DNA from: Flavobacterium sp. ov086
GTDB taxonomy: Bacteria > Bacteroidota > Bacteroidia > Flavobacteriales > Flavobacteriaceae
DNA length: 64,000 nucleotides
Assembly: GCF_900187965.1 (NCBI RefSeq)
Contig: NZ_FZNL01000024.1
Span: forward strand, 43,976-107,975
Direction: 5' to 3'
Shown here: in pieces, positions 53,301 through 59,326 of the stretch
Layout: the number at the start of each line of letters is the position of its first letter
How positions within the stretch are numbered: position 1 is the first letter of the stretch
Made by a program: the position numbers and the translations under genes
The notes under the pieces: generated by a model
Database searches by the model: none
What the model saw: only the letters and a program-made list of their open reading frames with translations
Told to the model about the DNA's origin: nothing

Positions 53301-54189
53301 AAGCTCCAACCGGAAAAACAGCCAGAAAGTCTTTGTATACTAATTTATTTTCGATCTGAAAATCGACAATTTTTGAAATACGTTCTTTGGCATTTTCAAT
53401 TGCTCTGAAACGCTCTACTTTCAAAAATTGGTTGGTTTCTAATCTTTCATTTACAATAATACCCGTTGAAGTTTCTTTGGTAACTAAAATAGATTTCCCC
53501 ATAGTTTGAGCATCTAATACCAATTCAAATTCAGGTTGATTGACATCAATAGCAATTCCGCCAATACTCATTTTTCTAATTTCAGAAGGGAAATTGGCTC
53601 CTTTGATATACAGTTTATTTTCTGTTTTTAATAATGTATAATGAAATGATGGTTTTGCCGATTTATAAACAATTCGAACATTTTTAATTTTATATCCATT
53701 CAAAATTCCTTCAGGAGCGGTAAACAATAAGACGTTATCGCCTTCTCGCAATGACTTTTCAGAAAGCAACTCAGATTGTTTGGTCCAGTTTTTATTTTGG
53801 GATAAAAATTGCCCTCCAATACTCGGCTGATTGTTTAAACTTCTCGAAATCGAAGCTGCCTGATCGTAACCGTACAATTCATATTCCAGATAAGCATGTT
53901 CTTCATTTGAAGGTAAAACATCAACTTTAAGATGAAAAACATTATCATAAGCATCATCAATATCAAATTCGTCTTTTGTACCAATAATTCCTTCGGCAAT
54001 ATCTGCGCTGAATGATTTTGTATTTTTATTTTCGCTGTTATAAATTCCAATTGAATCTGTCTTTGAAATAACTGTTTCCTTTTCTGAAGTAGTTTGAGTA
54101 AATAAAGAAGCTATTTTGTACGGTCCAAAATTGGCCGCAAACAAAAAAGAACCTATTAAAAATACCAGTATTATTATTTTATTTTTCAT
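44371..54189 (-). CDS. Secreted SpvB/TcdB/RHS polymorphic toxin with class 3 lipase tip
   Basis: A 3,272-residue toxin from the ATG at 54189. Order of parts: Sec signal peptide (MKNKIIILVFLIGSFLFA); a ZU5-like beta region (about 330-400); an SpvB/TcaC N-terminal domain (from about 430, LVGIQSIAPPSANGRG and GHSWAGMGWDISAPTVSIETRWG); FG-GAP-type DxDxDGxxD calcium repeats between about 810 and 1820; a TcdB middle/N-terminal domain (from about 1840); YD/RHS repeats (about 2400-2760); a Pro-rich linker; the RHS core DHLGSTSY (about 2948), ending YTDPDG; and a lipase class 3 tip with GHSLGGG (about 3159). The RHS shell normally encloses and autocleaves the tip. A signal peptide on such a cocoon is unusual. 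Immunity is probably the ankyrin gene 4 bases downstream. A TTG at 54216 adds nine residues and is not preferred. Confidence 0.93.
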   Translation of the reverse strand: MKNKIIILVFLIGSFLFAANFGPYKIASLFTQTTSEKETVISKTDSIGIYNSENKNTKSFSADIAEGIIGTKDEFDIDDAYDNVFHLKVDVLPSNEEHAYLEYELYGYDQAASISRSLNNQPSIGGQFLSQNKNWTKQSELLSEKSLREGDNVLLFTAPEGILNGYKIKNVRIVYKSAKPSFHYTLLKTENKLYIKGANFPSEIRKMSIGGIAIDVNQPEFELVLDAQTMGKSILVTKETSTGIIVNERLETNQFLKVERFRAIENAKERISKIVDFQIENKLVYKDFLAVFPVGALKNNVLVSVSGLRKIDVAPLNSAMVNVTGTNAGFRLLPHGTIFEKAVTLAIPFDKKAIPEGYTEKDINVFYFDENKRLWQEVTKDSLDIKQGIIKAKTTHFTDFIAGIIKMPESPETSGYTPTSIKDLKAASPLVGIQSIAPPSANGRGTASTGFSIAIPSGRGGMQPSLNLQYDSDGGHSWAGMGWDISAPTVSIETRWGAPRYDASKETETYSIAGEQLIPNSHRVDWIGRTTDKQFYPRREGAFQQIIRKGSSPKDYYWVVKDKSGITSYYGGTDSGLSSDGVLQDANGNIGHWGLCLQVDLKGNSVTYEYDKKDGELYLKKVYYTGFGSEKGNYSVTFVKSGDLGEATRPDVQISARLGFRQLNDQLLRKIEVRYKDDMIRSYELNYTLGAFKKTLLKSVSEYDSESKLFYTNTLDYFDDIRDSSGKYNPFGPEQTWSVPNDNLKNSSIPSFSDVLFSGKHSLVSSSEGATAGVSYRIGVGLALNSGSLKGFTVGGHGGNNWGSSDVAVILEDLDGDGLPDKVFKTKDGVYYRKNLSATGQNSFGDLQALNISDVGYSKSTSFNWGVDLNLKYGNIGYEEQRSTNKTKVYFMDFNGDGLTDFVRNGQVYYNRLEGGIPTFRNSSTGTPSPVFGGGNVTIPGFTTISAAEIEKQNPLHDVVRMWEAPAKGIVSVSHEYQLLEETTPERIKARAEYVNNAGTDKADGVRLYFQKGNQLIWDETIGATDYSVKTKQNNTVSVEKGERLYFRVSSLKDGNFDTVNWDPVITYSQVKQYDRDINGNLVNSDFMIASTLKDVNTYSLSKYQASTDFFSSSPAGKVVPVAGNVLLKGILNKPVTSDHIKLMITKYYLDGTNAPVVLFEKTFLANDVATFDLSTVSLPAFEAETQITLALETETNINWQTISFAPTVTVPVISGGTLEEVPMEVSHLLYNKREGNYAIPGVTTTVNGKVKLNILPLDLVLAPPFPAGTVNTYNGDVILSAKQNNVLLARKRYKLTTGTLTEVINAFDNAVDYPLAVAGIPIQLEVTVSNPLSINILRNYPKVNALNIQVQVTDLKDIADLTDDVVSNNTTNDFAIYSLLNPDERTLGLYQHNWGGFVINGNLASDTIDQTLLKQSDAYNTEPDLNNTDPENYNGKGYEVANSYFVSLNPSYARAKWEGLEEGIYIKGQTIGTSRLGEDDIADYTDFSLPTLTGGSTSALDMINESKSKSISAGVSAGGQANIGYSKSIDGDSYVTQTMSDFNGDRFPDYIRGGNVQLTAPVGSVSDEVINIGDNFSHSKTSSEGPNFGGSYSHGAPSNSLSVTIGKASVKKDSAKVTASDEAEKGGNSISVSASQGKGEDRSTMLHSDINGDGLPDKISESGEVFLNTGYGFLPAEKWNFDSLNSGTSTDWSAGLGYSIKQGSISGGANYARSQSDSDESFMDINGDGLADKIKYVGDKMLVSLNLGGSFDDAIEYPRFAEMNQNKGVSYGFNANVSIDISIWLLRITPTIGGSKGWSTNRSEGTFTDIDGDGNLDYIISKDDGHLTAQLSNIRRTNKLKSVTNAAGNSYTVDYELLKPSYENPSAKWVLQSVDIFDGHVGDGIDHSIAKFRYEDGFHDRREREFYGFGKVIQEQIDAADNSVFSTTVQEFYNQDYFRKNLLKHSYTKDKNDKMRQESENEYSFIDVDTQSSVPVSDLNLPICDAKRIFVGLIHANQKVYEGGSDYLETNTFNTYDANGNITQYEDLGNGTADDKVTAKISYYESTTPYYGGIPKQLEVYTTNGLRRKRATSIDATTAEVTQIKNYSAADKIALTDIEYDTYGNLQKITGPDNYKAQRMTLEYTYDTDNHQYMTAIKDAFGYQNKMEYDYRFGVVLKTTDRNDQSNIITLDAKGRPATITGPYEIASGKPYTIAYEYFPEAKVPYAKTKNYDPELDKDIETFTYTDGLGRALQVKKTASLFILAGSPDQEAQIVSGKVIYDGLGRQTTSYYPTTTTTVDNDFSTALSTVTPTKTEYDEVGRAVKVTLPDGSSNTTAFALEDYDGVLALHTTQTDALNKTSETYTDATGQNMASKQNDLLTKFETNALGETIKVTDAMDHITKSSYDWLGRRIEFTHPDAGTTTLQYDLAGNLTSRITQDIKNTVPNDGAIQYEYNFNRLESIKYPKNPQNNVQYNYGKADGTAARRGRLWFVQDASGGQEFFYGKLGEVEKEIRTLRITPTDVQTYISQFEYDTWNRIQKMTYPDGEVVDYTYNRAGNLQSMQGKKESHTYDYIKQLSYDEFEQRKYLKYGNGTETNYTYDDVLRRLQQLQVKSGARQVMNNSYSYDLVGNVLGIKNTAPVVNNTLGGTSNHEYQYDDFYRLKSAKATYQGEFTKASYELNMSYNKMHNITNKNLVHTVNNVQKGYVLDYNYDNELHPNAPNKITETGKQEPRQYAYDGNGNPTSYTEEKSFRKMTWDEENRLMGINDNGRIHQYTYDASGERVIKSSGDSQNVAINGETAATIVHTDDYTGYVSPYFVISKGKFTKHYFEGAGRLVSKLGNGTFAQPLGITAGGVNYTKLTAEQQKALDAYVKSLGLPPGPPTQQGIYGTPEFTGDPYPSGVLKPVEENQEPPEGWPRNPIFNAPGDVPGPPVQFGPPIEPTTVKAGEGFTGIGMPENDIFYFHPDHLGSTSYITSRNGSISQHVEYIAYGEVLFEEHSSSFSSPYLFNGKELDRETNLSYFGARYYDAKTSVWLNVDPMADHPNQIDKSAYSAFWGNPITYTDPDGKCPKCEDEIYLELANHAYEAKRGDISPNGWQAIRVDENKKTGYKGVLYQGFNETNEKQYIYATQGTNPGSGDDWKNNIQQAVMGNSPQYKQSVEIAKELASNYEGISFTGHSLGGGLASANALATNGKAVTFNAAGLSKKTKTNLGLDGKKANISAYVVQGEIVSHLQGKIGLRAEGRITTLPASYIMQIPYLKTDDQIRTTQRISNHLMGPVMEKFKELKR

Positions 54190-54368
54190 AAAGTATGATA
54201 ATCGATTATAACGCAATCGATTTATTTTTAATTATTTCAAATGTTCTATATTACTATCTGCTAAATATTTTTTCACGCAGATTTTTGTTGCGCTAAATGT
54301 TTCTCTCGCAGATCAAATAGATTTTTTAATCTGAAATCTAAAATCGTTAATCTTCATTCTTAAATCTT
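54190..54368. repeat. Intergenic cgcagat-type short repeats
   Basis: The 179-base gap between the RHS toxin and the LamG-like gene contains cacgcagat and tcgcagat units and runs of A/T. No terminator hairpin was seen, so the two genes may share a transcript. Confidence 0.4.
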
Positions 54369-56336
54369 TTAGTCTTTCACAATAACTTTAAAAGTTTTAG
54401 TTCCAAAATCAGAATTCACCGTTACCAAATACATTCCTGCAGCACTTTGAATAACCTCCTCATGCAAATAAGTTTCTACTTGCGTGAGTTGTTTTTGTTT
54501 TATTAGCGAACCGGTTGGAGTATAGATAGAAATCGTAGCATTTGTCTTTTTAGGAAACTGCATTGCGATAGAAAAACGACCTTCTATTGTTGGATTTGGA
54601 TATAAAATCAACACGCTCGAATCTGTAATTTCTTTTCCATCAGTTGCAACTGCAATCTTGGTTGACGTTTTACATTCCTGACCGTTCAGTAATCTTAATT
54701 CATAATTACCTGCCTGATCTATTAGTATTTTGGGATTGTTATCGATAAAATCGCCTTCATAAAACCATTGATATTCATAGTTTCCATTTGGTAAACCTGC
54801 ACTTGCATCCAGAGTCAAAGCATTTCCTTCTGTCAACAAATAGTTCGGTTTAAGATTAGGAAATGTTCCTTGCTTATCTGCTACAAAAACAGTTTCTGAA
54901 TATAAATTCCCTTTTCCATCCCTCACAATATAATCATACGTTCCTGATGAAAGCTGCAATCCAGAAGTACTTTTTGCTGCTTGGTTCCATTGTTTTACTA
55001 CGGTTTCACTTCCTTCTTTTTTAACCGTAACCGTAAATGGCGCCTGACCTCCTTCTATAGTATAATTTAATTCTCCGGATCCAGTTACTCCGCAAGTTGC
55101 TTCAGTAATCCAGACTCTGCTGAACATTTCCGGTGCTACTTTTAGTGTAAATTTTGTTTTGCCCGTTTTTTGTTTGTCCCAATTAAAATCTGTCAATACC
55201 AGTTTTTCTTTGCTTGAAGTACTTGCTAAACGAACATATTCAGAATCTTTTTCGTCATACGTTCCTTTACCGGAATAATCAACCAATAACCAGTAATACG
55301 TATCTTTTGGTAATGTTCCTTTTATAAAATTTGGATTAAAATTCCAATCCAGACTTAAATCAGCAGGGTTTGTAAAATCTAATTGCCATTCTCTTGCAAT
55401 CCCAATTGGTTCTCCTTGTTCTTGTTTTTTAACCAAAAGATTTTTCCCGTTATCACTCCAAAAAGCAAAATAATTATCCGGAATTTTATCTGAATTACTT
55501 TTAAGTTCAATCGTCAAAAGTCCTTCTTCGGCCATATTACTGCTTTTGGGCTGCAATAATCCGCTGGAATCATCACGACCAATTCCTGTAATAGAAGATT
55601 CAAAACCTTTATGGTGTTCGATATCCCAAATGGTTTCACCTTTACTATTGAGGTAATTTTTAATATCAAATTGTGAAAGCGAAATACCGTATTTAATAGC
55701 TAAATAACTGGCAACTTTTTGGGTTTCAAATCCTGTTAAAACTCTGTTGTAAACCAAAATTTCACTTATATTTCCTTTAAATTCTTCTGGCGGAAGCTTA
55801 TCAAATTTCGACTTCTGTCCGATAGTCAAAGACGATAACTTCGCAACACTATCTGTTACGTTTTGCTGAAAAAAATGAATGTTGGCTTTGTGCGGTTTGA
55901 TTTTTTCCTGATACGTTTGATAAGAATATTTCTTTAAATCGACTAATCGTTTATTGGTTGCCACCGAAAGTGTTTTTTTAGGATCGTTTATGGTCCATAA
56001 AAATTGTTCTTTCAAACTATCTTTTACTTTGTAAACCATAAACAAAGTCTGTTTTCTTTTACTTTCTGTTCCTAATGGCAAAATCAAAGAATCTTGTGTC
56101 GTATCAAAAACAATACTTGGATTGAAATTAAAAACAGCCCCATTTTGTTTTTTACCTGATATTTTGGCTTCTTTTTTTGTCAGGCTTTCCCAATAATAAG
56201 CTTCACCACTATTTCTGGATTTTATCCAAAATTGTGGTTCTTCTACTAGTCCGGGTAAAACTTTCTTTTGAGAAAAAACGGAATTACCTGCTAACAAAAT
56301 TCCCAAAAAAGCTATTATAAAAATCTTTTTACACAT
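54369..56336 (-). CDS. LamG-like secreted protein with T9SS type A sorting domain
   Basis: This 655-residue protein has a signal peptide (MCKKIFIIAFLGILLAGNSVFSQ). A LamG/concanavalin-like region follows (about 50-215, with QPQF-type start and FKGNISEILVYNRVLTGFETQKVASYLAIKYGISL), then beta-sandwich domains and an SprB-like repeat (about 415-480, ATCGVTGSGELNYTIEGGQAPFTVTV). The T9SS sorting domain is at about 575-655 (LILYPNPTIEGRFSIAMQ and GMYLVTVNSDFGTKTFKVIVKD). It is exported by the type IX machinery and attached to the surface. Its place between two barrels and an RHS toxin suggests a joint role in display or delivery, which is inferred. Confidence 0.85.
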   Translation of the reverse strand: MCKKIFIIAFLGILLAGNSVFSQKKVLPGLVEEPQFWIKSRNSGEAYYWESLTKKEAKISGKKQNGAVFNFNPSIVFDTTQDSLILPLGTESKRKQTLFMVYKVKDSLKEQFLWTINDPKKTLSVATNKRLVDLKKYSYQTYQEKIKPHKANIHFFQQNVTDSVAKLSSLTIGQKSKFDKLPPEEFKGNISEILVYNRVLTGFETQKVASYLAIKYGISLSQFDIKNYLNSKGETIWDIEHHKGFESSITGIGRDDSSGLLQPKSSNMAEEGLLTIELKSNSDKIPDNYFAFWSDNGKNLLVKKQEQGEPIGIAREWQLDFTNPADLSLDWNFNPNFIKGTLPKDTYYWLLVDYSGKGTYDEKDSEYVRLASTSSKEKLVLTDFNWDKQKTGKTKFTLKVAPEMFSRVWITEATCGVTGSGELNYTIEGGQAPFTVTVKKEGSETVVKQWNQAAKSTSGLQLSSGTYDYIVRDGKGNLYSETVFVADKQGTFPNLKPNYLLTEGNALTLDASAGLPNGNYEYQWFYEGDFIDNNPKILIDQAGNYELRLLNGQECKTSTKIAVATDGKEITDSSVLILYPNPTIEGRFSIAMQFPKKTNATISIYTPTGSLIKQKQLTQVETYLHEEVIQSAAGMYLVTVNSDFGTKTFKVIVKD

Positions 56337-56367
56337 ATTTTCTATGTTTTTAAAGGATGGGCAACGA

Positions 56368-57099
56368 TTAGAAATTGGCTAAATCATCAAAGTCAAAAGA
56401 GTAGCCTATAATCAATGAAATGCTATTGATTTTGTTATTGTTTTCGATATACTTATGTCCATTTTCTTCGGTTGCTAAAGCATCTGTAAGTCCTAAAGTA
56501 TAACGGGCTCCAATAGAAAGATTGGAACTAAATTCATATCCGGCAGATAACATTCCGTAGAAATAATTTTTCCCCGTCAAAGACTCTTTTAGTACTTTTT
56601 GAACATTGGCGTCCGGCTCAAAATAAGCGCCTGAACCACCAAATACTTCCTGAGCATTTGAGGTATATTTTATATTATCACTCGCAATATTGAATCCCAC
56701 ATAAGGACCTGCGCCAATATAAAATCCTTCGACAGGATAATATTTAAATTGTGCCCCAAGATTGATATAACTGTAACCAAAAGTCATTTTATACTTCAAT
56801 CCTTTTATATCTTCATAATTCAAATCTGTACTTTGTCCGGAATACGAAAGTTCGGTTTGAATACTAACTTTTGCGTAAGGATATTTCCAATTGATCATCA
56901 AACCTGCTGTACCGCCAAATTTTCCTTTTTCGTCTAAAGTATAACCTTCATAAATAGGCTGCGAAATTATAACATTTGGCAAATTAGACATTGACGAGTA
57001 AATTCCGCCTGCAAAAAGTCCGTAAGTAATCTCTCTGTCACCTTGTGCAAATAGCGATTTTGTACTTACTAATAGTAGAAGTATAATAATTTTTTTCAT
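56368..57099 (-). CDS. PorT-like outer-membrane beta-barrel protein (copy 2)
   Basis: From the ATG at 57099 this is 243 residues with a signal peptide (MKKIIILLLLVSTKSLFAQ) and a barrel domain. Shared blocks with the next gene are REITYGLFAGGIYSSMSNLPNV, KVSIQTELSYSGQS, YSYINLGAQFKYYPVEGFYIGAGPYVG and a C-terminal LIIGYSFDF strand pair. It belongs to the PorT/outer-membrane-beta-barrel group. A longer frame from 57150 overlaps the upstream gene and is not needed. It is 14 bases after copy 1, clearly in an operon, and probably a tandem duplicate. Confidence 0.85.
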   Translation of the reverse strand: MKKIIILLLLVSTKSLFAQGDREITYGLFAGGIYSSMSNLPNVIISQPIYEGYTLDEKGKFGGTAGLMINWKYPYAKVSIQTELSYSGQSTDLNYEDIKGLKYKMTFGYSYINLGAQFKYYPVEGFYIGAGPYVGFNIASDNIKYTSNAQEVFGGSGAYFEPDANVQKVLKESLTGKNYFYGMLSAGYEFSSNLSIGARYTLGLTDALATEENGHKYIENNNKINSISLIIGYSFDFDDLANF

Positions 57100-57113
57100 G
57101 TTTTTTATTGAAA

Positions 57114-57815
57114 TTACCATTGATGAAAACTGTAGCCTAACGAGAAACAAATAACACTGCTTTTGTTTTGATTTTCGATAAACTGAAAGGAAGAAGAATT
57201 ACTTTTGACTACATCTTTTACACCAAGATAATAGCGTAAATCAAAATGAATACTTTGATGTAGTTCATATCCTAATGCAAAACACAAAGAGAAATCATCT
57301 GTTCCGTCCAAACCGTCTTTATAGAATTGTCTGGTTGCAACATCATACATTCCGTTGGCTTCATTGGATTTATAAGTAACGTTATTTGCCGATAAACTGA
57401 TGCCGTAGAATGCGCCAAATCCTAAATTCAAACCTTCATATGGATATACTTTATACAAGGCTCCAATTTGCAAATACGAGTAATGTAAGCCTAACTCAAA
57501 TTCTTTGCCTGTAGCATCATGATAGTTAACTGTTTCTCCTGATTGTCTGAATAAAATCTCAGGCTGAATAGCAACGCGGGTATCGTGAAGTTTGCAATTC
57601 AAAAAAAATCCGCCTTCTAATCCGTAGGCACCTTTACTTTCCATTACACTATTATCAAAAGTATTATCGCGTCCTTTAATACTTTCAGGCAAATTACTGA
57701 TCTTAGAAAACAGTCCGCCAAGCTTTAAACCATAGGTAATATTAGTCTCATTTTGCCCGTAAAGAGCACTACTAAAAAAGCAACCAAATATTAATAAGTG
57801 TAATATTACTTTCAT
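57114..57815 (-). CDS. PorT-like outer-membrane beta-barrel protein (copy 1)
   Basis: This 233-residue protein has a signal peptide (MKVILHLLIFGCFFSSALYGQ). Its barrel domain begins NETNITYGLKLGGLFSKISNLPES and includes YSYLQIGALYKVYPYEGLNLGFGAFYG and a closing VICFSLGYSFHQW strand. Its strand pattern and blocks match the neighbouring copy, which differs in the loops. It is the first gene of the RHS-associated unit. PorT-group barrels are linked to T9SS and other envelope roles, but this protein is much closer to generic beta-barrels than to PorT itself. Function unknown. Confidence 0.85.
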   Translation of the reverse strand: MKVILHLLIFGCFFSSALYGQNETNITYGLKLGGLFSKISNLPESIKGRDNTFDNSVMESKGAYGLEGGFFLNCKLHDTRVAIQPEILFRQSGETVNYHDATGKEFELGLHYSYLQIGALYKVYPYEGLNLGFGAFYGISLSANNVTYKSNEANGMYDVATRQFYKDGLDGTDDFSLCFALGYELHQSIHFDLRYYLGVKDVVKSNSSSFQFIENQNKSSVICFSLGYSFHQW

Positions 57816-58092
57816 TCACAAAAATTTTTGCGAATATATGTATTAATATTCAATTAACATTGCTTTAAAAATCGACAAAAAGCAAAATAAGCCGACTAAT
57901 TACATATAATTCAAAAGAAAAAAAGAAAAACAACAGAATTAACAAAATAGTGATTGAGATATCGTCAAGCTGATTTATTTTTTAGAATTGTTTAATGTTT
58001 TTCATAGCTTATAAAAAATAGAATATGAGATAACTGCATAAAAAAAACCGTACAGGAGCGAACATATTTAATTTAAATTTTAACAGCCTTTT
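57816..58092. other. 277-base AT-rich gap upstream of the RHS unit
   Basis: The region should contain the promoter for the barrel-LamG-RHS run (reading minus), but no exact TAnnTTTG was found near the first ATG. It also includes the 3' end of the desaturase gene's transcript. No hairpin with a T tract, ORF or repeat was recognised. Confidence 0.4.
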
Positions 58093-59136
58093 TTATATCT
58101 CCCCTGTCATCATAATATTTCCCTGGACTCCTTTATTCTTTAATATTCTAAAATGAGAGCGAACTGCGTGATAAAATCGATAAGAGGTATACGGAAGGTC
58201 GTATTCCTGAGCATAACTTCGTATTATTAGCGTGATATAAGGATAATAAGTATGACCTACTCCCGGAAAAAGATGATCTGCAATATGATGTGTAAAACAT
58301 CTGTATAAAAAATTGGCCAGTTTACTGTCTATACTAAAATCTTTGGTAACAATCATTTGGTGCATTACCCATGTTGCTGAGAGATTTCCGTCTTCGTCCG
58401 TTCCCGGAAAATGAGCATCTTCATCAACGTAAGTCGACACAAGCGCTACAACTCCAAGCATGCTTTCGCATAAATGCATGGCAAACCAACCTCCTAAAAT
58501 TATATACCAAGGCTGATGAAGCAACATCATTGGTATAAAAAGCAAATAAAAAAGATTAGTCACTTTTAAGGCAAACATTTTATATGTTTGATCTGTTGGA
58601 ATCTTATCTACTACTTTCTTTATATAGTTGTCTTTCTTCCCAAAAAAATCTTTAAAATCTCTGATATAAATCCAATTTAAACTATAAAACGGATAAATCA
58701 TCCACATGTAAATATGCAGATATTTATGATAATCAAACAACGGATTATTTGGAAAAATTCTGATAATATCACTCTGTTTTATGTCTATATCCCAGTCGGG
58801 AACGTTGGTATAAGCATGATGAAGGTTAATATGTCTGCGCATACAAAGCCAATGATTACCGCCAAAAAACTCGAATATATACATAAACCATTCGTTATGT
58901 TTTGATTTTTTGAAAAGTGCGCCATGGGTGGCATCATGAAAAGCATTTATAAAAAGTACGATCATAGTTATGCCGCACAAAATATAAAAGAAAAATAGTA
59001 AAGAAGTATTATTTCCAAACAGCAGAATACAGGAATAAAATAAAAAGAAGAGAATTACCAGTCCCAGAGACTTAATAATACTGAATTGGTACAAGGATGA
59101 GTTTTGTAAAATAGTTTCGTTTACTTCTGTGCGCAT
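58093..59136 (-). CDS. Membrane fatty acid desaturase
   Basis: This 347-residue inner-membrane di-iron desaturase has the three histidine boxes: HDATH (67-71), HINLHH (102-107) and HHIADHLFP (near 290). Three or more membrane helices alternate with them. It lacks an N-terminal cytochrome b5 domain. It introduces a double bond in acyl chains of membrane lipids, usually in cold adaptation. The VAL-STYVDEDAHFPGTDEDGNLSATWVMHQ segment between boxes is typical of the Bacteroidota members. Regiospecificity cannot be told. It stands alone on the minus strand. Confidence 0.9.
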   Translation of the reverse strand: MRTEVNETILQNSSLYQFSIIKSLGLVILFFLFYSCILLFGNNTSLLFFFYILCGITMIVLFINAFHDATHGALFKKSKHNEWFMYIFEFFGGNHWLCMRRHINLHHAYTNVPDWDIDIKQSDIIRIFPNNPLFDYHKYLHIYMWMIYPFYSLNWIYIRDFKDFFGKKDNYIKKVVDKIPTDQTYKMFALKVTNLFYLLFIPMMLLHQPWYIILGGWFAMHLCESMLGVVALVSTYVDEDAHFPGTDEDGNLSATWVMHQMIVTKDFSIDSKLANFLYRCFTHHIADHLFPGVGHTYYPYITLIIRSYAQEYDLPYTSYRFYHAVRSHFRILKNKGVQGNIMMTGEI

Positions 59137-59274
59137 CTTTTAAAAAAATCATCAGTACCGGCTTTGCTATAAACCGGACGTTTTAATTTTTCCATAACAG
59201 GTATTGCTAGAAATTCCTACAACAAATTCAATAAAAAAAGTTAAACAACACCAAAACAAAGCATTACCAAATAA

Positions 59275-59304
59275 AAAACCATTTATCTTTCGACAAATGG
59301 TTTT
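59275..59304 (-). terminator. Terminator after the glycine-rich surface protein
   Basis: Stem aaaaccattt / aaatggtttt with a 10-base loop, 22 bases beyond the stop of the 934-residue minus-strand gene; T residues follow on the minus strand. Confidence 0.7.
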
Positions 59305-59326
59305 GAATTTTAATTCTGATTTTAAT

